Shown: in pieces, positions 25,957-38,172 of the stretch
Layout of the letters: every line of letters begins with the position of its first letter
Position numbering within the stretch: position 1 is the first letter of the stretch
DNA from: Oreochromis niloticus
Taxonomy: Eukaryota; Chordata; Actinopteri; Cichliformes; Cichlidae
Assembly (NCBI RefSeq): GCF_001858045.2
Contig: NC_031966.2
Span: 16,285,799-16,349,798 of the forward strand
Reading direction: 5' to 3'
DNA length: 64,000 nt
Program-made: the position numbers and the translations under genes
Notes under the pieces: model-generated
Told to the model about the DNA's origin: nothing
Database searches by the model: none
Seen by the model: only the letters and a program-made list of their open reading frames with translations

Positions 25957-28900
25957 AAGATAACTTAAGAGGATGAAATGTTGCTTTACCCAAGGACCAC
26001 TTTTACAAAACAGACAGTGGCCAAGGCCCAGCTGAAAAGAATTAAGAAAAATATGTATCTGATAAAATGAATAGACATTAAAATGCCAAGAACTAATCCT
26101 TATTGAATGATTTGTTTTGAAATGATCTGACATATTATATTAACCAAAACACAACCTTTCAAATCCATCCTTATATGTTATAAATCATCCTCCCATTCCA
26201 GTTTGAGTGGACTGCATAAACATCTGCAGCAGCAAAGGCTGCAGCAGGATGTGTAGTATATATCATAATCTGTACATGCATTGTTATCTTCCCCAATAGA
26301 TCAGTTACATGACATATAAATAAAAAATTATGTTTCAATTAAATGTTGTGGCTACATCATAGAAATGTGCCGAAATGAAGGAGAAAACTTCAGTTGTCTG
26401 CAAACACAAAAGGTAATGTAACGAGTAAAGTGTGTCTTCTGCTGTTGCTTAGTAACTGTAGTATTTCCCTGCACTTGTTGTTTATAACCATTTTCACAAA
26501 AACAACTTTCAAGAGCTAGAATTACTGTAAATATGCCCAGTGTCTTCAGTGAACCTGTAGACACAAGTCATTCTGTTTGGTTTACAATAAAAAGACGCAA
26601 TATTTCAGCGATAAGATTCCTAAAGTTTGTGGTTCTCTATCTTCAGATGGAATCCTATTTAAAGCTCTAACAGCCTCATCTTTCTGCTTTAACTGAGCTG
26701 AATGTTCAGCCTAATGCTCAGCTATGTTGATGAACAAGTACAGAGGTAATGTAAAATAACAAAGACACTGGACCCCATTCACAAACAAGGTGTGACTGAA
26801 AAGGTATAGGCTTCAACTTCAGCATCAACAATATTCTTATAGCTATTACTGTATTCATTTATTTATTTCATTCATCTTTTATTCATTCATTTAAAATAAC
26901 TACTTGTGCTTGCTGGATGTTATCATAGTTTCTTGGCACCATCCCACAGATGCTGGAGAATATGGATAGTTTCTCTATAACTGCAGTTTGTTTCTCATCC
27001 TCGGCTGGCAGATCAGAGGGTACAGCTTGTCCTCCACCTGCTTTCTTCCCTTTTTAATGGTTTGTTAGGTTTTGCTTTCATGTTTCAAATCTGATGCAAT
27101 TGCATTTTTTCTTTTGGGCTTTTTTTTGTTTGTTTTTTTATAAGGGGAGCATCTCTGTAGAGAAAAGGGCATGACAGCATGACGGTTGCAGGTAGCCAGC
27201 AGAAACCCACTGATATAGAATGATTGTGATTTACTAATGTATGCATGGTGTTAAGAATAAAATTAGTCAGTGTGCATGTTTGATAAATCTGATGGTAATT
27301 TTGCATGTTTTTTATGCAGGGTAACAAAATATCAATATATGTATATATTAGTGAATCAAGCTCAAAGCCTTTTGGATGATGAAAAGTTAAGATATAAAGA
27401 TAATATGGTTTACATTCTGTACTGAAAAAGGTACTTTGATGCAAAATGGAGAAACTTTCTGGGAGTTAATTTAGCAACCTGTCAGTCTCTCTTTGATATC
27501 ACACAGTTTAAACAAAAGCACACATAAGACAGAGATAGGTAGAAGATACACATAAGGATAAACTGCCCCCTCCAAAGTAGAACAACTAGTATATTTGAGC
27601 TTTTTAAGTGTGTTTATCTGATGAAAAAATAATAAATAAATCAATAAATAATATTATATAATCTATTCTTATGTTAACCAGAGTCCAGTGTAAAGTGTGT
27701 CCAACAAATGAATGTAAATCAATTCGCACCTTTCACACACTGGACCCAGCTTTTCCTGTTTGCCTCCCATTTCAGAGAATCTAAAGTCAACACAGAGAAT
27801 GAGTGGAACATACTTTTTGACCTTTTGACTGGTCAATAACAAGTGGACGAGATAAGACAAAGAGGGAACTGTTGTTTCAACAGGATGGGAAGCCATTAAA
27901 ATACAGGGAGGAAACACATTGACAGTCCACCTCTGCCAATCGAAATTTTAGTCATTACAACCATTTTCTCTGTGAGGAATTACTTCCCACTGTGGTGAAA
28001 AACAAATTAAAAGTCAAGCAAGTTGTAATCATAAAAAAGGAAAACATTTACTATTGTGTAAGAGTAGTGTCTCGTCTACTTCAATGTCTTAAGAAAGGAC
28101 ATGTGTGACCTCTGGTTTGACCTCATTAGTGGTACTCATATTGGTTTTTAAAAGACGGATAACTTTCTATTTGTTTTCCTATCACCTTTTTCCGTTTCCC
28201 CCACAGCACCTAATGGCATACTGATTGACTTGTTTTGTTAGCTGCAGGTGTAAGTAAACAAATTCAATAAGTAGTAAAACTTACTTTCACAGGCTTTAAA
28301 GTTACTGTTACGTGAACATGAGCTCAAGCCATTAAGGACACCTTGAAAACACTCTCTCGTCCCCGCTTTTGCTCTTAGTGCTTAGAGTATAAATAACACT
28401 GTGACTGTGTTATTTAATGGTTTACAGTCTGCCACCATGGGGATATGAGATACAATAATGTGCTAGAGGTGTTTCCATTAGTCAAGATGCATCTGTGGTG
28501 AAAAGCTTGATACAGTGAGCCCACTTTACTTGGAGAGGAAACGGAGGCTCATCTGTGCTGTACCTTGACCCTGCGTCAGAGGACACAGTGTGAGATATAA
28601 TGTAATCACTCAAACAGATCTGAAACAAAAAGAGAGCCATCACTCCCACTGTGCCCAGATTTCTAAAGCTGAGAGCAATAATTCACTTTCTCTTTTCATT
28701 TACAGAGGCTTTATGGATGGATGTGTTTTTGCAGAAAATAGAAAACTGTTTTTAAAGAAACATTTCAAAGTCACTGCAGTAAGAACAGGTTGAACTCTGG
28801 GGTAGCTGAATCCTTACTGTACCCTCTGAGAGGTCTGAGGAGAAAAGGCAAAAAAAACAAAAACAAACCCCATATGTTTAAAAATGTATTGTGTGTAGTA

Positions 28901-29394
28901 AATGTAAGGAAGCCAGGCTATGCACAGGATAGGTGTTCACTATTATAACATCCTTTGGTGAAGTCCAAACAAGGGGAAACTAACACTATCGAAGAAAAAT
29001 CAGAGTTGGTGGGTAGACCCACAAAGAGCTGAGACAAGAAGTGGAACAATTTCCCGCCTGATTTATTTTCAGGAAGTATTAGAAAGTTAACTGGATAATT
29101 TGAAATAGTTTGGGGATTCAAAAATTTGTCTTCACAGTGAGGAGCTGACAAATTACACCATATTAGCAGCATTTCACAGGAACAGATTGGAAACCTATTA
29201 CAGGCACCAAATTGTTAAGACTTTAGTACAAGTGAAAAAATTAGTCTCTGTACTGCTTATAGAGCCCTTCCCACATTTAGACTTGATTTGTGCAAAGGGC
29301 CCAAGTGTATCTGATGACTCATTTAAAAGTTTAGTCTGTGTTTTTGGTCCTAGAATTGGTCCTAGCGTGGAACTCCATAATTAACCTTTATGTG
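25957..29394. other. Non-coding stretch, nothing recognised
   Basis: No gene or recognisable transposon. Frames such as 27085-27444 (minus, 119 codons) have no domain or start context that I recognise. T-rich and A-rich runs near 27120-27140 and 27625-27660. Confidence 0.5.
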
Positions 29395-30360
29395 TGAAGA
29401 GGACTCTCCATTTACATGAACAAATTGGAGTCTATTAGATAAATGATTCGTACCACTGTAGCTCAGTAGCTTTAATACTAACAGCAGGCTGTAATCGCTG
29501 TAATAAAATATTATGGTCAAGAGTATCAAAAGCTGATCTGAGGTCTACTAGGACAAGTACAGAGATGAGTTTACTGTCATAGGTCATAAGAAGATGTACT
29601 CTGTACTGTGATGAGCTCTGAAACCTGACTGAAACTCTTCAAATAAACCAGTCCTGTGCAGATTAGTTAGTTGTTTTACAACTACTCATTACTGTTGAGT
29701 AATGGTTTAACTACCGCCAGCTTGAAGGCCTGTGGTAAATTGAGAAGGATTGATCATATTGAAGCTTGAAGCAATAGTAGGACTTCTTTGAGTGGTCTTG
29801 TAGGAATGGGGTCTAAAAGACAGTTCAATGGTTTGACGGAAGTTATTAATTCATTCTACAGTAATACAGTAATTCTAATTACTATTAAGTTAACTCAGAC
29901 AGATCAATTGGGGAAAAACACTATACTGAAAGTAGCTGTACGAAATGTTAAGTCTGTGAGATGTTTATAAGGATTCTTTTCTCTGGTGGTTAAAATTTTA
30001 TTTGTGAAAAAATTAATTTCATCGTTACGGTTAAAAGAATGGTTGTGCTCACAGAGACGGAGCTCAGATTTTTTGGCTGGCTACAGCAGGGGTCCCCAAT
30101 CCCAGTCCACGAGGGCCGGTGTCCCTGCAGGTTTTAGATGTGTCCTTGATCCATCACAGCTGATTTAAATGGATAAATTACCTCCTCAAGATGTCTTGAA
30201 GTTCTCCAGAGGCCTGGTAATGAACTAATCTTGTGATTCAGGTGTGTTGACCCAGGGTGGGATCTAAAACCTGCAGGGACACCGGGCCCTCACGGACTGG
30301 GATTGGGGACCCCTGGGCTACAGTGTTGTTCTTATTTTTCTTCAATCGGTGACTTTCATG
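29395..30360 (-). mobile_element. Non-LTR retrotransposon remnant A (CR1/L2/Rex-type reverse transcriptase)
   Basis: Minus-strand translation at about 29500-29585 gives LVLVDLRSAFDTLDHNILL, a reverse-transcriptase motif A in which the catalytic-site aspartate of the D-x-x-x-A-F-D segment is kept. Flanking text on both sides (29590-30070 and 30324-30360) follows the order of the same common fish LINE, with deletions. No continuous frame remains. A 229-bp hAT MITE (30087-30315) splits it. Without the MITE the two halves join at a single GGCTACAG. The clade within the APE-type LINEs is not resolved and the lower boundary near 29395 is approximate; the sequence at 29190-29390 may also belong to it. 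Confidence 0.75.
30087..30315. mobile_element. hAT MITE, 229 bp, with 8-bp TSD, nested in LINE A
   Basis: The ends CAGGGGTCCCCAATCCCAGT and its inverse form terminal inverted repeats of about 54 bp with only a few differences, extending through CCCTGCAGGTTTTAGAT. Outside them is GGCTACAG at 30079-30086 and again at 30316-30323, a perfect 8-bp target duplication. No coding capacity. High TIR similarity and an intact duplication suggest a younger insertion than the LINE it sits in. Confidence 0.95.
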
Positions 30361-30364
30361 ATTG

Positions 30365-30640
30365 ATTAAGCTGACAATTGCTATATCATTGGAAAATTTC
30401 ACGAGGATGCATTTGTCGGTGTTGTGCTGGAAGTATAGATGGGAAACAGGAATGGGGTCGGAACAGTTTGCCGTGTTGCTCAGTATTGTGGTAAAGACAC
30501 AGGTCTGCAGACAAAAACTGTGGTCTGCAGGATAGACAGTTCAAACACCACGGATGAGAATTCTTTTCATCCTCTCATCTAGATCATATTAGGCACTAGA
30601 GAAGTCAAAAAATGTGAACCTCGGAAATGCATCACGGAGT
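30365..30640 (-). mobile_element. Non-LTR retrotransposon remnant B (second LINE family)
   Basis: The minus strand at about 30588-30622 gives RFTFFDFSSA, the reverse-transcriptase motif A of a different LINE (FFDFSSAFNT type), followed by a stop. The block at 30370-30490 (CTATATCATTGGAAAATTTC, GTTGTGCTGGAAGTATAGAT and GGGGTCGGAACAGTTTGCCG) belongs to the downstream part of the same reverse-transcriptase gene. The sequence between the two has been deleted or scrambled. It is a dead fragment; family unresolved. Confidence 0.7.
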
Positions 30641-33600
30641 GAGCATCCAGCTGTGCATGAAATGCTTTATATTCCACCTGACATTCAGAGATCCACATTC
30701 CTGATCACCTTTTTTTAGTTGTTAATGGAAAGTACAGAAAGTGAACATGTACAGGGAATTGAATGATCAAAAGTTTGACTGAGTCTTTTCATCATCTCCA
30801 TTTCACTAATACTGTGCAATGCAATGGACAAAATGTACAGTTTCTAGCCCCTCTTTAATTGTATTTTTATTTTCAAACCTGGAAGCGAGTTAATGGCTTA
30901 CAGACTTGAAAATGAGGGGGCTTCTGAAAAGAAGGTGTTGCATTCTGGCATTTTCCTAAAGATCAAACAAAGACCTTTGAATTACGATGAATCACCACCA
31001 AGATGTCTCCTGCTTCAACCAGGAGAAAGCTCAGGAATCTTTTAATCTGATTAAAAAAGGGGGTCTTTTTTTAGTCTGTGTGATCTTTCCTGGAATCATT
31101 AGTGGGTGTAGGGCAGTGCTGATGAGAAACGTTTCCTCTTCTGAAAAACCGAATCTTTCTCTTCCAGACTTTATGTCCACCTTCTCTTAGTCAACGGCGG
31201 TTCGTTAATGAGAGGTCATCTTGTGCCGAACTTATTTGTTTGTTGCAAGCTAAGTAATTAGAGCAGGTGTTGTTTGCTTGACCTGCTTACTATAAAAAAA
31301 GATCAGAGAGGAGGTGACGTAAAGGTATTGTGAGATATTATTTTAGGAGGAAAATGTGGTAAAACACATTTTTCTCCTGATTAGGACTGATCATGATAAA
31401 ATCATTTGCAGTCCTCCAACAGCCCAACAGCAATATCAACAGCAGAGAATAACAAGATGAAGTTTAGCCTAGATTAAATAACATTGATCTGGGCTATGCA
31501 GCAAATTAAAATCAGGGCACACTGCAAAATGTCCAAGGTGAAACTAAAAAACTAAAAAACCTTTTCATTATATCAGCTAAGCCAGCATCATGGTACTCAG
31601 ACAAAAAAAAAAAAAAAAAATTGCGAGGCAGTGTGAGGATCGTTTTCCACTAAAACAGATTTTGACGAATGACCTTTGGGGGTCCCAAATATTTTAAGAG
31701 ACATTATCACATAAATGTAATACATAAACAAGCTAATATGTGTACATGTGTTAACAGTTTATATCTGAGGTTAAATATATAGATATATATTAAAATGGTA
31801 AGAAGTGGTAAGAAGTTATAGAAAAGACAAAGAAGAAGAAAAAAAAAAGTCCAACTCAGTAGAAAATGAAAAAAGCTTTTCCCTCTCCGACTAAAAGCAA
31901 ATGGAATATTAAAGTTGGATTTCATTACATTGAAATGGGCTTTCTGAATAAAAAAAGTGGGGTGCTAGTAATTATTATAATTGCCTATTTATGCAGTATT
32001 TCATTACTGATATTACCCTCACCACACTGGGGCAGAGATTTAATAGATAAAAGTGAAGTGATAAAGCAAAATGTTCTGTTCCCAAAAGACTGAAAAAAAG
32101 ATTTCTCCTCAAAGTGCTTCTTTGGTTCAGTAGAGATTATAAAAGTGCTGTAAATGCATCCATTTCCAGCATTACTGCAATTTCACGAGGTGACAAAATT
32201 TAAGTTGAAGTTCTATATATGAGGTGTAACATTTTTAACATACATGCATGCAAACAATTTTCCGTGTAAAGATCTGTGGGAATGATGTTATCCTTAGCAA
32301 ATAAACTGGGTAGCTGGTCCCGAGGAGTGTAATATGAACATATTCAGTTTTTCTTTGTATAAGCAGCTTCACAAAACCTATAACCTCTTAGAAGGGGTAT
32401 CACAATGGTGGTTATCAACTTCCTTTGTCAACCCAAGCTTTTTGCTGTGTGTGCTCACATAAAAGAAGGTATCTGATGCATTGTTTGACACATTTTCTGC
32501 ACAAAATGGACCAACTGATTACTGACAAATTCAAAAAGAGACATCAGCAAAGGAACAGATGATACAAATCTGAAGAATAGGCTAAAGTGTTGCTGCAAGA
32601 AAAGGCACGGGACAAACTGGCAGTTAATTTGCTGGATTGTTAAGCTGGGAATCAATATGTTTGTATCTGTTTTTCCACTCAGTGTAGTCTCAGCGCAGCC
32701 GCCCATTAGAAACTTTAAGAACAGTATGTTCAGGTCTGACACTGTCCCAAAGCCCAGTGTAGGAGATGTGGAAATAAGATGAGTTTTTTTCCAGATTAAA
32801 GTGAAATTAAATTTATTGATTTAATATTCTCTGTGATAAATGCCCTACAAAATGGGCAGATCAATTTTCTAATCTGTGCTCCATTCGCTACAATTCCTGA
32901 AATATAAAACAGACTTGGCACCTAATTAGCATCAAGCACAAAAACATTTATACATTTTCTGCATTTTAACCGACTGAATTCCTGAGACTATGTAAGCACA
33001 TGTGTTTGCCCTGCTGTAACTTCATCCTTCTTCGGTGGTGTTATTAAGAGAAAGCTCAAACATGTTGCAAGTATAATTTAAATTGCTACAGCACTTTTTG
33101 CAATACTAAGTCCATGCAGCCACTTTTTAACTGATCATACCCTCAGTTATTCAAGTTACTATTATACCGAATCAGGTAAAGAGAGAGGTGCTTCGTTAGA
33201 CTGAAAATCTCGCTTTAGGTCCCTTCCATCGTTAATGCATCCAAATCCCGCAGTGCAGTCATACAGACACTAAAGCATGACATCCCACACTGCATTGTAA
33301 AAAGAACACATCAAACTAGATTGTCTGGTTTTAAGTGACCTGAATGATTTTCTTCAAACAAAGAAACCTAATTCTTCACTTACAAAAAAAGAAAAATTTA
33401 TACAAAGAGAGGGATAAAACCACGACAAGTCCATGCTGATCTGGCTTCAACAAGATTTAGAGCCACTAAAGGCAAACAGCTGCTAAAGGTGACTCTGGCT
33501 TTGTTTTGGTCTAAGATACCGGTCCTCACATGTGACAACCTCTGCTCCAGTATATAAAGCGCCTTTAAAGCTGTTTGGCATGTGTGCATGTGTGCACCAC

Positions 33601-35726
33601 ACTGCCTCTGTGACTGGCTGCATGTCATTTGTTGACACTTTAATTACAGGTTTATACACTGGTGACTGTTTGGTCATGCAACTTGAGAACAAGCAAAACT
33701 ACAATAGACATTAAATAAAACTTGCTCTCCCAGGTGTATGTAATGAGGTCAGCCGAGCACAACATCAAAGCACATTAAATCCATATTTCAGTGCACTGAA
33801 GCATGGTTGGGGCTGCAAAATTTAATCTTAAGAAAACACACCTGGTGAGTCATTTTCTACAGCTAGTGACAATGAAGCTGACAGTTGCGGGATTTATTGC
33901 GAGCTCAGTAAAATGAAAAGTTTCTGCTTTCTCACTTTTAGCTGTTTGAGCTTACACAGACAGTGATTATAACATAAAGTAGTTCCAGTAACAGTTTGTC
34001 TTCTAACAAAGAGATACAGTCTTCTGTGAACAAACAGATGGCAGCATCCCAGGCGATACACTGCAGAAGTACTGCAGCTTGTGTGCAACCTGTTTAGTGG
34101 TGCCTCTCCAAGGAGACAAATGAGCATGTGTCATGTAAAATTCTTCATGTTGTGTCACACACTTATTGGGTTTACCGTGTAGCACAGCTTACCCATTTCA
34201 AGTTTTTAAATACAACATGCTGAACTGATGTATTTCTAATTTATAGCCACAGATATTTGGTCATTCCATGTCAACTGAACAAATGCTTCCAGCCTGTCAT
34301 TCCATAATGGGTTTTTTTTGTAATGAGGGGTATTTTCAAGCCTTTCCTGAGCAGTTTTTTTTTTTGTTCAAATAGCTGGAAGGAATACGAAGTTTTAAAA
34401 AAAGGTGCAAGTTCAACATAGAATTTAGAGAGTTTAAATTTGCTTAAAAAAAAAAAAAAAAAAAAAAAAAACACCCCCAAAACCCACAACATTATTGTTA
34501 TGTTCCCCCAAAAAATGGCATAATAAATGGTCATGCTGGGAATTTTCTTAAACCTAGTTAATTGATATGGAATTTTTGTTTATGAAATGGACAGATATAA
34601 CATGCAAATGTGTAGATTTCTAGAAAAAGGGAACCAAGACTCATTAACTTTACTGTACACAGATATATCATACTTATAAGTTACTGTAAAAAGTAAAACT
34701 GGCTAGATGCACCTGTTCTATTTTGTTCATGATGACTAAGAATATGTGTACAAGAAAGGCATTGCTTTTCATATAGTTCAGCATTAATCTTGGCTAAATA
34801 CTGTCAAGTACTTTAAGTTAAATAAAGGACTGCAACCAGCTCCCTCTCCGCAGAGTCTTTCACCATAATTTCTATCCCCACTGTCTTGGACTTTGTGGCT
34901 ATCGTGTTGCTTGTTTTGCTCTGATCTGCTCTGGGTGAGCTCAGTGCAGTAGTATATGATATAGTTCCACCTGCTGCAGTCTGAGGTTGCAGTGACCCTT
35001 CAGTTTGCAGCAGATTTATAGAGCAGAACAAAAGCAATGGTTTTAATATGCAAGTTCTGAGGGCTGAGCGGCAGCTGAATGATGCTGACAACTTCCAGTT
35101 GGGAAACGTGACAGGCAGGTTGGGTTAGGTGGTTACCGGGGACTGACTTTTAAAATAACAACGATTAATCTAGGAACAAATAACATTCTCCTTCCAGCCT
35201 AATGAAATCTAACATCTCTAGAATACATCTGTGTCTTTTTCATAAGTTTATGTTGTCAAGTTTTTTCTAGTTTTGATGCAGCAGTTTCCTATTCAAAGAT
35301 AATTTTCTCCTGTAGGAGACAATGTAATTTTCATTTAATATATCTGGGTCAGCAAATTTAATCCAAGTTGTATAAACACACAGTCATTCATACACAAATA
35401 AATCTTCTACGTTTATGTATTTATTTGTTGTAATGTGTCTATACAGACGACTCCTTATTTAAAATCATAATCAACATACAATTTTTAAATCTCTCAAATA
35501 TCAATGTCTACATCTGCCTTCAAAATCAGCTAAACCAGTCTGTCAACCTCACTCTATTGTACGGAGCTTAAATTGGTATATTTGTGGAGGACAATAGCCT
35601 AAACCAGCTTGTGTTTAAGCTGTCAACCATAGAGCTGTCTTTTATCTGTAACAACCACATTCTGTATTTCTTGCCATTCTTCATTTCATGACTTTCTACA
35701 GATTTCTGGACTGAACTTAAACACAA
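30641..35726. other. Non-coding stretch with A-runs only
   Basis: No gene or named transposon is visible over about 5 kb. It holds an A18 run at 31603-31620 and an A26 run at 34446-34471. Frames at 32455-32742, 33398-33714 and 33894-34185 overlap each other on both strands and have no domains. Confidence 0.5.
34446..34471. repeat. Poly(A) run, A26
   Basis: Uninterrupted A run followed by ACACCCCCAAAACCC. No retroposon body is recognisable upstream. Confidence 0.85.
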
Positions 35727-35795
35727 AGAAACCCTTAATAATAAACATCCAAGAAAAGAAAAAAAATCCTTGGATGTTTATTATTAAGGGTTTCT
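35727..35795. repeat. Perfect 27-bp hairpin with 15-base loop
   Basis: The arm 35727-35753 (starting AGAAACCCTTAATAATAAAC) is the exact reverse complement of 35769-35795 (starting CTTGGATGTTTATTATTAAG). The loop 35754-35768 is A-rich. No mismatch in 27 pairs. The AT-rich stem, the small loop and the lack of target duplication fit a local fold-back copying event better than a transposon. A hairpin RNA is possible but unsupported. Confidence 0.95.
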
Positions 35796-36038
35796 TAATA
35801 AACAGAGAAATAAACATCTTTTTTTAAGAAACTTTGAAATGCTGTAATCAACTTGTCTTGCACTTGTCAACCAGAACTACCGAGTATAGCCGACGACTTC
35901 TTGGCTGACATTCCTGCAACTTGAGTGAGTTCAGATAAGTTGTTAATCATGTTGCCTGCAGTTTGATTGCAGGGTCGGTGCTGCATGTCAGGACTGTACA
36001 GTGTAACTGTTCCCACATCTGTTTACCAGATCAGGGAG

Positions 36039-36041
<3 letters not shown>

Positions 36042-36103
<62 letters not shown>
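36042..36103. repeat. (GT)31 microsatellite
   Basis: Perfect GT run of about 62 bases, the longest microsatellite in the window. The cysteine-valine run it creates in an overlapping frame is an artefact. Confidence 0.98.
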
Positions 36104-36106
<3 letters not shown>

Positions 36107-36571
36107 CGTTGACCAAAAGAAAAGCCTGTCCATGCTCATTTTGGAAACCAACAGTGGCCGAGTGGTGTTAAAAATTTATTTTTTCCTGCAGGTTGTAAAC
36201 ACAACATCAAGAGTTCAGACAATACAAACAAGAAAGACTTCCTGATCCTGCTGTGACAGCGAACATTTGCACATAGAAAAGCTGCTTGAACTAATTTTTG
36301 GACATGTTTTCCCAGTAAATTAAACATTTGGTGATAAGTTTGTCTGTGCATGTGAGTGTGCTTTTTTTTCTTCCCCCATTTACACAAAGGCTGCACACTG
36401 TTGCAATAATATTTTCAGATTTCTGAGGAAATATGTTGTTTAAAAGGCTTCAAAGATTTGAAATATACAACGGATAAATATTTGGTTATAGTTACTGTGT
36501 TTGTTGAACATGCAGAGTAGAGTTGTCCAAATGCAGAGCAGATCCGGGACTGAGTAATGAGAAAACATATA

Positions 36572-36785
36572 CAGTGGCTTGCAAAAGTATTCGGCCCCCT
36601 TGAACTTTTCCACATTTTGTCACATTACAGCCACAAACATGAATCAATGTTATTGGAATTCCACGTGAAAGACCAATACAAAGTGGTGTACACGTGAGAA
36701 GTGGAACAAAAATCATACATGATTCCAAACATTTTTTACAAATAAATAACTGAAAAGTGGGGTGTGTGTAATTATTCAGCCCCCT
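36572..36785. repeat. Left terminal inverted repeat of the Tc1-like element (214 bp)
   Basis: Starts CAGTGGCTTGCAAAAGTATT and ends ATTATTCAGCCCCCT. Holds an outer and an inner direct-repeat-like segment. Confidence 0.95.
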
Positions 36786-36788
36786 GAG

Positions 36789-37808
36789 TCAATACTTTGT
36801 AGAACCACCTTTTGCTGCAATTACAGCTGCCAGTCTTTTAGGGTATGTCTCTACCAGCTTTGCACATCGAGAGACTGAAATCCTTGCCCATTCTTCTTTG
36901 CAAAACAGCTCCAGCTCAGTCAGATTAGATGGACAGCGTTTGTGAACAGCAGTTTTCAGATCTTGCCACAGATTCTCGATTGGATTTAGATCTGGACTTT
37001 GACTGGGCCATTCTAACACATGGATAGGTTTTGTTTTAAACCATTCCATTGTTGCCCTGGCTTTATGTTTAGGGTCGTTGTCCTGCTGGAAGGTGAACCT
37101 CCGCCCCAGTCTCAAGTCTTTTGCAGACTCCAAGAGGTTTCCTTCCAAGATTGCCCTGTATTTGGCTCCATCCATCTTCCCATCAACTCTGACCAGCTTC
37201 CCTGTCCCTGCTGAAGAGAAGCACCCCCAGAGCATGATGCTGCCACCACCATATTTGACAGTGGGGATGGTGTGTTCAGAGTGATGTGCAGTGTTAGTTT
37301 TCCGACACACCTAGCGTTTTGCATTTTGCCCAAACAGTTCCATTTTGGTCTCATCTGACCAGAGCACCTTCTTCCACATGTTTGCTGTGTCCCCCACATG
37401 GCTTGTGGCAAACTGCAAACGGGACTTCTTATGGTTTTCTGTTAACAATGGCTTTCTTCTTGCCACTCTTCCATAAAGGCCAACTTTGTGCAGTGCACGA
37501 CTAATAGTTGTCCTATGGACAGATTCCCCCACCTGAGCTGTAGCTCTCTGCAGCTCGTCCAGAGTCACCATGGGCCTCTTGGCTGCATTTCTGATCAGCG
37601 CTCTCCTTGTTCGGCCTGTGAGTTTAGGTGGACGGCCTTGTCTTGGTAGGTTTACAGTTGTGCCATACTCCTTCCATTTCTGAATGATGGCTTGAACAGT
37701 GCTCCGTGGGATGTTCAAGGCTTGGGAAATCTTTTTGTAGCCTAAGCCTGCTTTAAATTTCTCAATAACTTTATCCCTGACCTGTCTGGTGTGTTCTTTG
37801 GACTTCAT
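36789..37808 (-). pseudogene. Tc1-like DD34E transposase, one internal stop
   Basis: Transposases of this family excise and insert their element by cut-and-paste, acting on the inverted repeats in the nucleus. The frame starts at 37808 with MKSKEHTRQVRDKVIEKFKA and ends in GGSTKY just inside the left inverted repeat, giving 339 codons, the family's usual length. An N-terminal paired-type helix-turn-helix region spans roughly residues 5-110, with the GRPPKLT linker at 58-64. The catalytic triad is complete: Asp152 in WSDETK, Asp243 in QQDNDPKH and Glu278 in PIENLW, with 34 residues between the last two. A glycine-rich YGGGSIMLWGCF segment is at 186-197. The only break is a TAG at codon 166 (37311-37313), just after FGQNAKR. 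The two halves are otherwise in one frame without a shift. As written it cannot make a full protein. Confidence 0.95.
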
Positions 37809-37963
37809 GGTGTTGTTGCTCTCAATATTCTCTTAGACAACCTCTGAGGCCGTCACAGAGCAGCTGTATTTGTACTGACATTAGATTACACACAGGTGCA
37901 CTCTATGTAGTCATTAGCACTCATCAGGCAACGTCTATGGGCAACTGACTGCACTCAGACCAA

Positions 37964-38170
37964 AGGGGGCTGAATAATTACGCACACCCCACTTTGCAGT
38001 TATTTATTTGTAAAAAATGTTTTGTATCATGTATGATTTTCGTTACACTTCTCACGTGTACACCACTTTGTATTGGGCTTTCACGTGGAATTCCAATAAC
38101 ATTGATTCATGTTTGTGGCTGTAATGTGACAAAATGTGGAAAAGTTCAGAAATACTTTTGCAAGCCACTG
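37964..38170. repeat. Right terminal inverted repeat of the Tc1-like element (207 bp)
   Basis: Inverse of the left repeat, ending GCAAGCCACTG. A 7-base gap near 38147-38153 removes the GGCCCCC core of the outer direct-repeat-like segment. Confidence 0.95.
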
Positions 38171-38172
38171 TA

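Larger units (their letters stand above)
36572..38170 (-). mobile_element. Tc1-like transposon, nearly intact, 1599 bp
   Basis: The element lies between TA dinucleotides (36570-36571 and 38171-38172), as expected for Tc1/mariner insertion. Its inverted repeats are long: 36572-36785 (left) and 37964-38170 (right). They differ by roughly eight substitutions and one 7-base gap by eye. Each arm is built to carry two direct-repeat-like segments (a TATTCGGCCCCCT-type copy at the tip and a TTATTCAGCCCCCT copy inside), the IR/DR layout of the Sleeping Beauty group. The right tip has lost the core of its copy. A transposase reading frame of the usual length fills the centre on the minus strand, interrupted by one stop. 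Confidence 0.97.

Noticed and set aside
35967..36245. 92-codon plus-strand frame with a Val-Cys run
   Set aside because: The run is simply the (GT)31 microsatellite read as codons; no domain or conserved flank.
37020..37504. Plus-strand frames over the Tc1 element
   Set aside because: Antisense shadows of the minus-strand transposase.
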